A stretch of DNA of 64,000 nt from Rhizobium leguminosarum bv. viciae USDA 2370 (lineage in GTDB: Bacteria; Pseudomonadota; Alphaproteobacteria; Rhizobiales; Rhizobiaceae). Of this stretch, positions 51,535 to 61,345 are shown one piece after another; the first letter of the stretch is position 1; each line of letters begins with the position of its first letter. The stretch covers positions 442,567-506,566 of the forward strand of contig NZ_MRDL01000015.1 of assembly GCF_002008365.1 (NCBI RefSeq), given 5' to 3'. The notes beneath the pieces were generated by a model that saw only the letters and a list, made by a program, of their open reading frames with translations, was not told the origin of the DNA and ran no database searches. The position numbers and the translations under genes are program-made.

Positions 51535-52266
51535 TCAGGCAAACGCCCGCAACCTGCGGATCGTTTCCTCCGCCTCGCCGATTGCCTCCGGCGTTCCCAC
51601 AGTCAGCCAATGGCCTTCGAGCACCATGCCGAAAAGCCGTCCGCGCGCGATCGCCTTGTCGAAATAGATATTGAGGTTGAAGGCATCCTTCGGTGCATCG
51701 TCGAGCAGCGACGGGTTCATGACGATCGCTCCGGCATAGACGACGGGATTGGATGGATCGTCGCGATAACGCGTCAGCCGGCCATCGGTTGCAAGGCTGA
51801 AGTCGTTCTTGCCGTTGTGACCTGTCGTATCCTCGATCCCAACGCAAAGCAGCGCCATGTCCATGCGTTCACTATCGAAGAATCCGGCTAAGCGTTGCAG
51901 GTTGGTCGGTCGCCCCGGCTGCTCGCCGATCCAGAAGAGATCGGCATTCATGACGAAGACATTGTTGCGGTTAAGCAATGTCAGGCCCTTCGCCAGCCCG
52001 CCGCCGGAATTCATCAGAGCTTCCTGCTCGTCGGAAATGATGATGTCGAGGCCGCGGTAGTTCCTGAGATGGGCGAGCATCTGGTCGGCGAAGTGGTGAA
52101 CATTGACGACGGCGCGTTCGACGCCGGCCGCAACCAGGGAATCCAGCGCGTAGTCGATCATCGGCTTGCCGTCGATCTTCACCAGCGGCTTCGGGATCGT
52201 ATCGGTGATCGGGCGCATGCGGGTTCCGAGACCCGCGGCCAGTACCATGGCTTGTCTGATGGTCAT
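51535..52266 (-). CDS. murU: N-acetylmuramate-1-phosphate uridylyltransferase, MurU-type
   Basis: A 243-aa nucleotidyltransferase with MVLAAGLGTRMRPITDTIPKPLVKIDGKPMIDYALDSL (nucleotide-binding loop and metal site), and VFVMNADLFW. In Pseudomonas and Caulobacter, MurU makes UDP-MurNAc from MurNAc-1-phosphate, by-passing MurA in cell-wall recycling. The substrate is inferred from the neighbouring AmgK domain, which would supply MurNAc-1-phosphate. It lies 13 bases after tsaE/amgK and four before addB. Confidence 0.85.
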   Translation of the reverse strand: MTIRQAMVLAAGLGTRMRPITDTIPKPLVKIDGKPMIDYALDSLVAAGVERAVVNVHHFADQMLAHLRNYRGLDIIISDEQEALMNSGGGLAKGLTLLNRNNVFVMNADLFWIGEQPGRPTNLQRLAGFFDSERMDMALLCVGIEDTTGHNGKNDFSLATDGRLTRYRDDPSNPVVYAGAIVMNPSLLDDAPKDAFNLNIYFDKAIARGRLFGMVLEGHWLTVGTPEAIGEAEETIRRLRAFA

Positions 52267-52279
52267 TCTGATCCGGAAC

Positions 52280-53797
52280 TTATGATTCGCTCTGGCCTAT
52301 TCCAGCCCTTGTGCACCAATCGCGCAAGGGGGCAAGCGTTTCATGCTCTAGCGCGACGTTCAGATAGGCAAGCGTGCGCGGCATGTGTTTCAGATAGCCC
52401 GGCTTGCCGTCGCGCTGCAACAAGCGCACCCAGAGACCGGCAAGCTTGCAATTGCGCTGCGCCGACATGATTGCCCAGGCCCTCATGAAGCCGGCTTCGT
52501 CGAAACCGCCCTGTGCGCGGCGAAGCCCCAGATAATCATCCATCAGTTGCCGGAAGAGGCCCGGCTCGATCGATACGCGCGCATCCTGGACGATCGAGGC
52601 GAGATCATAAGCCGTGGGGCCGATCATGGCGTCCTGGAAGTCGATGAGGCCGATCCGTTCGACGCCCTTCGCATGCGGTCTCCAGATGATATTCGGCGAG
52701 TGGAAGTCGCGCAGCAGCAGGTTCTTCTCGGCCGTTGCGAGTTCGTCGATGAGTGTATCCCAGATCGCCAGATAATCCGCGCGTTCGGCTTCGGTTGCGG
52801 GTGCGCCCTGGCGCTTCCAGGGCAGGTGCCAGTCGAGCACCAGCCGCACCTCCATCTTCATCGCCGTACGGTCGAAATCAGGAATATGATGGACATGCCT
52901 CTTTCCAACTGGGATGTCGTGCGGAAATTTCAGAGCGTGCAGTCTGGCCAGGCAGGCAACGCTTTCGCGATAGCGTTCGATAATAGGCTGTCCGTGGGCG
53001 TCCAGCACGCCGTCACTGCCGAGATCTTCGATGAGCAGGATACCCTTGTTATAATCCACCTTGTAGACTTCGGGCGCCGCAAAGCCGTCCTTGCGCAGCG
53101 CATCGGCGATCGCCACGAAGGGATAGGCGTTTTCGGCAAGATGCGCGACTTTGGGATAGGGTTTACCGTCGAGAACTGGCGGGCCTTCGGCAAGAGGCGG
53201 CCAGTCCATCAGGATGATGCGCTGGTTCTCGGCCTTCGGATAGATCGCCTCATAGGCGCGCAGCGAGGCATCGCCGGTCAGGAAGCGGCGTTTCGCTGCG
53301 GGGTAACCTGCAGCGTCAAGGAAATCGCGGATCGCCAGGACACGGCGGATGCGTGTAATTTGCGCGCCAACGGCTTTGATTGTTGCCCGGCGGCCCTCGC
53401 CCTCATGTTCCAGCGTCAGTGCGATGCGCTGAGTGGGCAGCTCGCTGTCCGCCATCTCCGGCCATTCGACGAGACCGATGCCGTTCTGCAGAGCCTCGTC
53501 GAAGCCGAGTTCGGTCAGTTCGGCGGGGTCGCCGAGCCGGTAGAGATCGAAATGCGAAATGGGGATGCGCAGATCGTAGGACTGGACCAGCGTGAAGGTC
53601 GGGCTCGGGACCTCGAGCTCTTCGTCATCGGCCATGGCGCGCAGGATCGCCCGGGCGAGCGAGGATTTCCCCGCGCCGAGATCGCCGGAAAGGGCAAGGC
53701 AATCGCCGGCCTTCAGGGCCAGTGCGAGATCTTCGCCGAGGCGGATGGTAGCCGCCTCGTCTTTCAGGAAAAGCGAGATCGCATGGCTGGTCGTCAT
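52280..53797 (-). CDS. Fused TsaE / AmgK-type sugar kinase
   Basis: A 505-aa two-domain protein. Residues about 1-150 are TsaE (YjeE): Walker A LSGDLGAGKSSLARAILRAM, VPSPTFTLVQSYD and HFDLYRLGDPAEL, EWPEMAD; TsaE is the ATPase for the threonylcarbamoyl-adenosine tRNA modification. Residues about 160-505 are an aminoglycoside-phosphotransferase-like kinase related to AmgK (LLLRDFHSPNIIWRPHAKGVERIGLIDFQDAMIGPTAYDLASIVQD), with the DFHSPN catalytic loop. The next gene is MurU-like, so the kinase domain very likely phosphorylates MurNAc/GlcNAc. Its ATG overlaps the divL-like stop (ATGA). Confidence 0.9.
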   Translation of the reverse strand: MTTSHAISLFLKDEAATIRLGEDLALALKAGDCLALSGDLGAGKSSLARAILRAMADDEELEVPSPTFTLVQSYDLRIPISHFDLYRLGDPAELTELGFDEALQNGIGLVEWPEMADSELPTQRIALTLEHEGEGRRATIKAVGAQITRIRRVLAIRDFLDAAGYPAAKRRFLTGDASLRAYEAIYPKAENQRIILMDWPPLAEGPPVLDGKPYPKVAHLAENAYPFVAIADALRKDGFAAPEVYKVDYNKGILLIEDLGSDGVLDAHGQPIIERYRESVACLARLHALKFPHDIPVGKRHVHHIPDFDRTAMKMEVRLVLDWHLPWKRQGAPATEAERADYLAIWDTLIDELATAEKNLLLRDFHSPNIIWRPHAKGVERIGLIDFQDAMIGPTAYDLASIVQDARVSIEPGLFRQLMDDYLGLRRAQGGFDEAGFMRAWAIMSAQRNCKLAGLWVRLLQRDGKPGYLKHMPRTLAYLNVALEHETLAPLRDWCTRAGIGQSES

Positions 53798-56379
53798 TCG
53801 GCGGCGGCGGAATGCGGTACATCGACCGAGGGGATACGGCAGACGACGGTCGTGCCCTTACCCGGCTCGCTGTCGATCGTCACGTCGCCATGATGCAAAC
53901 TGACGAAGCTGTCGACGATCGAGAGGCCGAGGCCGGCGCCGCCGCGTTTGCCGCTTTTCGCCCCCGTGGCAAAACGGTCGAAGACGGTCGCGATCATATC
54001 AGGTGAGATGCCGGGGCCGCGATCGCTGACCGAGAAGACGAAATCCGTGCCTTCGCGATGGCATTCCAGCGAGATCGAGGTGCCTTCGGGCGAGAAATTC
54101 GCTGCATTGGAAAGAAGCTTCAGAAGGATCTGCTTCAGCCGCTGCGGATCGGCAATGATCGAGCCGAGATAGGCGGGTGCGGTAATTTCAAGCGCCACGC
54201 CGCTTTCGTGGAGGCGATCGGCGATCTGCATCGAGACGTCGTCGAGCAGATCGTTGAGATCGATATCCGCATAGTTGAGGCGCATGATGCCGGCGTCGAC
54301 GGTCGCAAGGTCGAGGATATCGTTGACGAGCGTCAAGAGAACCGAGGACGAGGTCGAGATGTGGTCGATATATTCGGCCTGCCGTTCGTTCAGCGGCCCG
54401 ACACCCGGTGTACGCAGGAGATCGGTGAAGCCGATGATGTTGGTCAGTGGCGAACGCAGTTCATAGGAAACGTGCTGGACGAAGTCGTTTTTCAGCTCGT
54501 CGGCTTTGCGCAGTGCTTCGTTCTTCTCGGTCAGCGCGCGCTCGGCACGCACGCTGTCCGTCATGTTGACGAAGGTCAGCATGGTCTGCGCGTTCGGCAG
54601 CGGGATGACGGCGTAGTCGAGCACGAGGCCGGAGAAGAGTTCCAGCGTTCCCTGGCCGGAGCGGCGTTCGTCGTCAAAGCTGGTGATCAGTTCCGCGAAG
54701 GTCTTCCAGCCGTCCGGCCGGTCATAGGACGGCGCGCAGGCCTCGCCTAGCGCACGGATATGGGTGCCGGGCTTGGCTTCGGTTTCGGTGATCCCCCAGA
54801 GCGCGCGGAAGGCCGGGTTGGAAAGGCGGATGCGTCCATCAGGGCCGAACACCGCCACACCTTCGGAAAGATGGTCGATCGTTTCGCCCTGCACCTTGAC
54901 CAGTGTGTTGTAGCGCGTTTCGAGATCGACCTGCTCGGTCAGGTTTTCGAACACCCAGGTGGCGCCGCCCTGCGGATGGGCGGTTGCAAAGACGCGCAAC
55001 GTCTGTCCGTTCGGCAGGTGCCAGAGATCGGATTGCGTGTCGAGCGCGCGATAAACGGAAAGTGCGGCTTCCTTCCAGCTTTTCCAGTTGAGCTGGTCCG
55101 GTAGCTTCTTGGCCGCCCGCAGCCGCTCGAGCAGCTCGCTATTGTCAGGTCGGCCTTCGAGGAAGGCGATATCCAGCTCCCAGAGCGCGACGAAGGCCTG
55201 GTTGTAGAATTGCAGCCGGCGGTCGCCGTCGAAGATGGCAACCGGCGTGGCGAGATGGTCGAGCGTTTCGGCATGGCTCTTCAGCGTCCGTTCCAGCTCG
55301 GCGCGCACTGCCTCTATGTCGGACACATCGATCGCGATGCCGGCCGAGCCGCCGGGAACCCTGACGTCGACGACGTCGAAGAAGGTGCGGTTGCCGTGCA
55401 CGACCGTCGAAATCTTGTCGTGGAAGGGCGATTCCGGCGTCGTCGTCGCGCGAATGCGTTCGCGCGCCACGGTCGTCAGCATCTCGCGGCCTTCATTGAT
55501 CGCCTGCTGCGGCGATCGCGCCTCGACCGCCTCGCCATAAGCCTGGTTGACCCAGGTGAGGCGGCCCACCGGGTCACGCTGCCAGGCCGGCATGTCGATC
55601 GCGTCGAGCATGGTCTGGAAGGCCGAGATCGAGGTCATCAGCCGGTCGCGCTCGATCCTGAGCTCTGCGAGCTCGGCGCGCAGATTGTTGAGCGCCACGA
55701 AACGGACGAAGGCCCGCCCGCCGGAAACCCGGCCCTGCGCCTCGAGGATTTCGTCGCGGATGGTTTCGACCACCATGTCGAAGCTCTGCGCCTCGTCGCG
55801 CAGCCGGTCGATCGCCTTTTCCAGCTCGGAAGCCGAACGTGACTTCAGCCACAGCCCGAAGGCCAGGAATTCGCCGTCCTGCGGCGCGCCGGTCTCAGGT
55901 GGAAGTTGGCCGAGCAGTTCGGGGCGCGCATTGCCGTCCCAGATGACGATCCGCCGGTTCTTGTCGGCGATCAGAGCCTGGTATTGCGAAATACGCTGCT
56001 GAGCATCGGAGAGCGCCGAGCGGATTTCCCGGCTCTCGTTTTCCAGGTTGCCGCGCTGGCGCACGAGCCACAGCGTCGACAGCAATGCTGCCGATATGAC
56101 ACCGATGACGACGGAAACACCGATCACCTGCGAGGATGTGAAGAGGTGAGCCGAAGCCGCCGCCTGCTGCTCCGCCTGCGCCAGAGCCGGCCGCGCCAGC
56201 GCGGCAAGCGCCGTGCCGGCAGCGCAGCTTTTAAGAAAGCGCGCCAATGGTCCGTGCTCTTGCTTTGCGGCCTCGTGTGCCGTTGCAGATTTATATCCTT
56301 GGCCTGCCATAAGCGGGCGGCGATCGGCGCGAGCGCCATCATCCGCCTGACCGGGCAGGCTGCTTTTCATTTCCGACAT
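53794..56379 (-). CDS. divL: DivL-like PAS sensor kinase with tyrosine in place of the H-box histidine
   Basis: An 861-aa membrane protein: a hydrophobic helix near residues 85-105 (TSSQVIGVSVVIGVISAALLSTLWLV), a helical stretch, three PAS-like domains (around residues 260-350, 375-480, 500-610), a DHp helix and an HATPase domain (NAANFSPEGT, DRGPGIS, GGAGLGLSIV). The phosphoacceptor motif reads HVSYELRSPLTN: Tyr639 occupies the site where ordinary kinases have His (SHELR). This substitution is the hallmark of Caulobacter DivL, which works with DivK and CckA in CtrA control. ATG at 56379 was preferred; TTG at 56403 and ATG at 56370 are possible. Confidence 0.87.
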   Translation of the reverse strand: MSEMKSSLPGQADDGARADRRPLMAGQGYKSATAHEAAKQEHGPLARFLKSCAAGTALAALARPALAQAEQQAAASAHLFTSSQVIGVSVVIGVISAALLSTLWLVRQRGNLENESREIRSALSDAQQRISQYQALIADKNRRIVIWDGNARPELLGQLPPETGAPQDGEFLAFGLWLKSRSASELEKAIDRLRDEAQSFDMVVETIRDEILEAQGRVSGGRAFVRFVALNNLRAELAELRIERDRLMTSISAFQTMLDAIDMPAWQRDPVGRLTWVNQAYGEAVEARSPQQAINEGREMLTTVARERIRATTTPESPFHDKISTVVHGNRTFFDVVDVRVPGGSAGIAIDVSDIEAVRAELERTLKSHAETLDHLATPVAIFDGDRRLQFYNQAFVALWELDIAFLEGRPDNSELLERLRAAKKLPDQLNWKSWKEAALSVYRALDTQSDLWHLPNGQTLRVFATAHPQGGATWVFENLTEQVDLETRYNTLVKVQGETIDHLSEGVAVFGPDGRIRLSNPAFRALWGITETEAKPGTHIRALGEACAPSYDRPDGWKTFAELITSFDDERRSGQGTLELFSGLVLDYAVIPLPNAQTMLTFVNMTDSVRAERALTEKNEALRKADELKNDFVQHVSYELRSPLTNIIGFTDLLRTPGVGPLNERQAEYIDHISTSSSVLLTLVNDILDLATVDAGIMRLNYADIDLNDLLDDVSMQIADRLHESGVALEITAPAYLGSIIADPQRLKQILLKLLSNAANFSPEGTSISLECHREGTDFVFSVSDRGPGISPDMIATVFDRFATGAKSGKRGGAGLGLSIVDSFVSLHHGDVTIDSEPGKGTTVVCRIPSVDVPHSAAAE

Positions 56380-56515
56380 CCGCGGTATGTCTCCGTCCTT
56401 CAATGTGCCGCATTACGACAAGACATCCCATTTTCGGAGCGGTCGGACAGAGTCCGGCGCCACGAATCAAGTCTTAAAACAATACTTCGGAAGGGAATCG
56501 GCGGGAAGGGAGCGT

Positions 56516-56554
56516 CCAAAAAATAAGCCGCGACATTTGTCAATGCCGCGGCTT
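56516..56554 (-). terminator. Intrinsic terminator after ahcY
   Basis: On the minus strand, AAGCCGCG (56554-56547) pairs with CGCGGCTT (56532-56525), followed by ATTTTTT. Confidence 0.8.
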
Positions 56555-56582
56555 CTACATCTTGTGGATATTAACGATCAGA

Positions 56583-57983
<1,401 letters not shown>

Positions 57984-58095
57984 AGAGGCCTCCAGGCTGA
58001 AAACGTCTCAAAATTGGCGCAGGCGCGAAGATGACCGCGTGCAAGCGCACGGCATGTCCGCCGTTTAGCAGGCTTCGCCCGGGATGGCAATAAGG

Positions 58096-58115
58096 ATATA
58101 AAGAAGTCTTTATAT
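58096..58115 (-). promoter_or_regulatory. Perfect palindrome upstream of ahcY
   Basis: ATATAAAGA (58096-58104), two central bases, TCTTTATAT (58107-58115). A further partial half-site (TATATGTTTATAT) follows. It has the form of a dimeric repressor operator; an ArsR-type SahR site is the leading guess. Confidence 0.55.
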
Positions 58116-58137
58116 GTTTATATGAGCTCGCCGGCGC

Positions 58138-58413
58138 TCACATTTCTTCGCCGAACCTATTCTGGATCAGTTGGTCCAGCGCCTCCAGCGCTTCCTCGGC
58201 CTGGCTGCCGCTCGCCGAGACGACGACGCTCGAGCCGGGGCTTGCCGCAAGCATCATCAGTCCCATGATGGAGGTACCGCCGACCGTCATCCCGTCCTTG
58301 GAAACGGTGATCGCGGCATCGAAGGTCTCGACCATCTGCACGAATTTGGCGGAAGCGCGCGCGTGAAGACCGCGCTTGTTGATAATGAGGAGTTCCCGGG
58401 AGAGCGATGTCAT
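58138..58413 (-). CDS. HPr phosphocarrier (PTS-Ntr/regulatory PTS)
   Basis: A 91-aa HPr. His17 in KRGLHARASAKF is the phosphoacceptor from enzyme I; Ser48 in GGTSIMGLMMLA is the HprK target serine. ATG at 58413. Together with EIIA-Man and a truncated HPr kinase it forms a regulatory PTS; no sugar permease is seen. Confidence 0.93.
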   Translation of the reverse strand: MTSLSRELLIINKRGLHARASAKFVQMVETFDAAITVSKDGMTVGGTSIMGLMMLAASPGSSVVVSASGSQAEEALEALDQLIQNRFGEEM

Positions 58414-58422
58414 GAAGGCTCG

Positions 58423-58824
58423 TTATTTTCCGCTGAGCACACGGCTTGCGACATTGATATATTTCCGCCCGGCTTCGGAAGCCTCCACCAGCGCCTTCTC
58501 CATGTTGTTCTCGCCGCGCACGCCGGCAAGCTTGATCAACATCGGCAGGTTGACGCCGGCAATGACTTCGGTATGGCCGCTGCTCATGACTGATATGGCA
58601 AGATTGGACGGAGTGCCGCCGAACATGTCGGTCAGGATGACGACGCCATGGCCATCATCGGCACCGGAAACGGCTTCCAGAATATCCTGCCGTCTCTGGT
58701 CCATGTCGTCTTCGGGGCCAATACAGACCGTCTCGATAAATTTCTGAGGACCGACGACGTGCTCGACAGCATGACGAAACTCTTCAGCCAGCTTGCCATG
58801 AGTGACAAGCACAAGTCCGATCAT
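58423..58824 (-). CDS. PTS EIIA-Man family protein
   Basis: A 133-aa domain-only EIIA of the mannose family: MIGLVLVTHGKLAEEFRHAVEHVVG with phosphoacceptor His9, then GHGVVILTDMFGGTPSNLAISVM. It lacks attached EIIB/C domains, so a regulatory role is likely. ATG at 58824 is chosen; the frame reads further to 58878 without a supporting ribosome site. It lies nine bases before the HPr gene. Confidence 0.92.
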   Translation of the reverse strand: MIGLVLVTHGKLAEEFRHAVEHVVGPQKFIETVCIGPEDDMDQRRQDILEAVSGADDGHGVVILTDMFGGTPSNLAISVMSSGHTEVIAGVNLPMLIKLAGVRGENNMEKALVEASEAGRKYINVASRVLSGK

Positions 58825-58974
58825 GATATTACTGCTCCCATAGACGCAAACGGTGGACCCAATATCGCAATGCAGCAATTACGTCCACCGGTGGGGGCAC
58901 ATCTTGGCTATGAAAAGCCGAAGTGCAAGATAAAAATGCGACTATATAAGGCAGATTGACCAATCCGGAAGGCC

Positions 58975-59427
58975 CTAGCGCCCGATATCCGGCACTTTTG
59001 CCATCAGGACCGCAAGGGGTGAGGAAACGCCTGCGAGCAACCGCAATGCGGGAAGCGACAAACCGGCGGCAAGGCTCACCATTTCGCCCTCGGGAGGCAC
59101 CCGGGTTTCGCCGGTGGCACTGCCCGGAAACACGGCATAATGCATGGCCGCCCTGGGAATATGCTCCTGATGAACGATACCGGTGCCACGAAGCTCCATC
59201 AGCCCGGTGATCGACGGCGGGCACGCGGCAATCACCGCGCCGGCCTCTCCTGAGAGAAGAACTTGGTCGTCGGCGACAAGCGCCGTGAACAGTCCGAGGC
59301 GGCGCGCCTCCGTCATGCAGGTGAAGGCCAGCATCGATTTGCCCCAGCCGGAAGGCCCGCTGAACAGCAGTCCCGTCTTGCCGACCACGATCGCCGTCGC
59401 ATGGATGTTGAAAGCTGCCTCGGTCAT
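58975..59427 (-). CDS. hprK: HPr kinase/phosphorylase, short alphaproteobacterial form
   Basis: A 150-aa protein containing only the catalytic domain; Gram-positive HprK is about 310 aa with an extra N-terminal domain. Walker A is SGPSGWGKSMLAF at residues 23-33 and the HPrK signature region reads ITGLMELRGTGIVHQEHI. It is expected to phosphorylate HPr Ser48. It is coupled to chvG by an ATGA overlap and lies 150 bases before the EIIA gene, linking envelope signalling to PTS control. Confidence 0.93.
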   Translation of the reverse strand: MTEAAFNIHATAIVVGKTGLLFSGPSGWGKSMLAFTCMTEARRLGLFTALVADDQVLLSGEAGAVIAACPPSITGLMELRGTGIVHQEHIPRAAMHYAVFPGSATGETRVPPEGEMVSLAAGLSLPALRLLAGVSSPLAVLMAKVPDIGR

Positions 59428-61214
59428 GCCGCTGTGCCGACTGGCAAAGAGAGGATGAAGCGCGCGCCGAGCACATGCCCGCCTTCGGCATCGGTGATGT
59501 TTTCGGCTCTCAGCGAACCACCATGCGCTTCGGCGATCTGCCGGCTGATCGAAAGGCCGAGCCCCGAATTCTGGCCGAAGCCTTCCGATTCCGGCCGGTC
59601 CGTATAGAAGCGTTCGAAGATGCGGTCGATATTTTCCGCCTGGATGCCGGGGCCGTTGTCTTCGATAGTGGTGACGCAGCGCGAACGCGTCCGCACCAGC
59701 CGCACAGTAATCTTGCCGCCCTTTTCCGGCACGAAAGAGCGGGCATTCTCGATCAGGTTGGCGATGATCTGGCCGATGCGCAGATCGTGGCCATTGACGA
59801 CGAAGCGCGTCTTGATGTTCGGCTTGCGCTCGATCGCATATTCGATCTCCACCTGCTTCTTGCTGCTCCTGACCTGGCGCGAAACCTCGATGAGGTCACG
59901 CAGCAGCACCTCCATATCGACGGAGCCGGCATCGACGCGTGCGAGTTCGGCATCGAGACGGGAGGCGTCGGAAATATCGCTGATCAGCCGGTCGAGGCGG
60001 CGGACATCGTGCTGGATGACGTCCATCAGCCGCTTCTTGGAATCGTCGGATCGGGCAAGCGGCAGCGTTTCCACAGCGCTTCGCAGCGAGGTCAGCGGAT
60101 TCTTGAGCTCGTGGCTGACATCGGCCGCGAAACTCTCGATTGCATCGATGCGGTCGTAGAGCGCCGTCGTCATCTCGCGCAACGCGATGGAAAGGTTGCC
60201 GATTTCGTCCTGGCGGGCGGAGAAGTCGGGGATCTCCTCGCGTGCCTTGGCCCCGCGGCGCACACGGATGGCGGCCGCCGAAAGACGGCGCAGCGGATTG
60301 GCGATCGTCGATGAAAGCACCAGCGAAAGCAGCACGTTGACGAGAGTCGCGACGCCGAAGACGCGCATGATGGCAAGCCGCTCGGCATGGACGATATTGT
60401 CGATGTCGCCCGCCTGCGTCGACAGCAGCAAAACGCCGAGCACGGCACGGAAACGCTGGATCGGCACGGCGACGGAAACGATGAGCTCGCCTTTCTCGGT
60501 GGTGCGCACGACCGCGCCGCGCACGCCGGTGAGCGCATTCATCACCTCGGGATAAATCGAGCCGTCGCCGCCCGGCGCTTCCTTGTAGAGCGGCAGATTG
60601 CCGGGCTGCAGCGCCTTGTTGAACAGGGTGGCGAACCACTCGCTCCAGGTCTGTTTCTCCTCTTCAACAGGCGGCAGGTCGAAGCGCAGCACCTGGCCGC
60701 GCGAATAGAGATGGCGCGAATCGAGCAGCAGATTGGCGTCGGCATCGAAGATGCGGGCGCGTGTGCGCGTCGGAGAGATCAGTCGGCGCAGGACGGGCGC
60801 GACCTTCTCGGGATCGATCGGGAATTCGAGATCCTCGTCATTCGGCACCGGGGTGATGCTCTGGCCGGCCTGCAGCTCGAGCAGTTTCTGCGGATCGATG
60901 GTGATCGAGTTGGTATCGACCGAAGCGGAGGCCGAAACGGCGCCGGCAATGATCTCGCCCTGCGTCAGCAGGCTCTCGACGCGGGCGTCGATCAGCCCCT
61001 CGCGGAACTGGTTGAGGTAGAGGATACCGCCGACGAGCACCAGCAGTGCGGCAAGATTGAAGAACAGGATGCGCCGCGTCAGGCTCGAAAAGACCGCATT
61101 GCCGAAGATGCGGCGGATCAGGGTGAAGGGATGCGACCAACGCCGGCCCCGGACGCGACGGGTGCTTACGCCCTCCGCATCGTCCAGATCCCTTTCCTGC
61201 ACCAACTGTGCCAA
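59424..61214 (-). CDS. chvG: Sensor histidine kinase ChvG (ExoS)
   Basis: Acid/envelope-responsive membrane kinase required for symbiosis or virulence in rhizobia and Agrobacterium. The 596-aa protein has two membrane helices (about residues 45-65 and 285-305), a periplasmic domain, HAMP (ANPLRRLSAAAIRVRRGA), H-box ADVSHELKNPLTSL with His368, and the ATPase motifs (NLIENARSF, EDNGPGIQ, NSGLGLSIS). Start TTG at 61214 is uncertain; a GTG lies at codon 5. ChvI, its response regulator, lies upstream across a mosaic repeat. Confidence 0.94.
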   Translation of the reverse strand: MAQLVQERDLDDAEGVSTRRVRGRRWSHPFTLIRRIFGNAVFSSLTRRILFFNLAALLVLVGGILYLNQFREGLIDARVESLLTQGEIIAGAVSASASVDTNSITIDPQKLLELQAGQSITPVPNDEDLEFPIDPEKVAPVLRRLISPTRTRARIFDADANLLLDSRHLYSRGQVLRFDLPPVEEEKQTWSEWFATLFNKALQPGNLPLYKEAPGGDGSIYPEVMNALTGVRGAVVRTTEKGELIVSVAVPIQRFRAVLGVLLLSTQAGDIDNIVHAERLAIMRVFGVATLVNVLLSLVLSSTIANPLRRLSAAAIRVRRGAKAREEIPDFSARQDEIGNLSIALREMTTALYDRIDAIESFAADVSHELKNPLTSLRSAVETLPLARSDDSKKRLMDVIQHDVRRLDRLISDISDASRLDAELARVDAGSVDMEVLLRDLIEVSRQVRSSKKQVEIEYAIERKPNIKTRFVVNGHDLRIGQIIANLIENARSFVPEKGGKITVRLVRTRSRCVTTIEDNGPGIQAENIDRIFERFYTDRPESEGFGQNSGLGLSISRQIAEAHGGSLRAENITDAEGGHVLGARFILSLPVGTAA

Positions 61215-61274
61215 CGACAGGCCCTTTCGAAGGGCGGGGCCGGATGAACCGGCCCGCAGCCCTTAATATTTCCG

Positions 61275-61314
61275 ACAGCGCCGCGCGTCTTTTCAGACGC
61301 GCAAAGGACGCTGT
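61275..61314. repeat. RIME2-like half element between chvG and chvI
   Basis: Palindrome ACAGCG...CGCTGT with a CGCGTCT-tttc-AGACGCG core, in reverse orientation relative to the second module of the elements at 13307 and 38986. RIME elements were first described between chvI and chvG of rhizobia. Confidence 0.75.
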
Positions 61315-61345
61315 AACATTTTGACTGCTGCTGCGCCGCTTGGGC

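Noticed and set aside
57984..58137. SAM/SAH riboswitch upstream of ahcY
   Set aside because: I looked for SAM-II or SAH-type core motifs and pairing and found no convincing fold; the palindrome is a better explanation of the structure.
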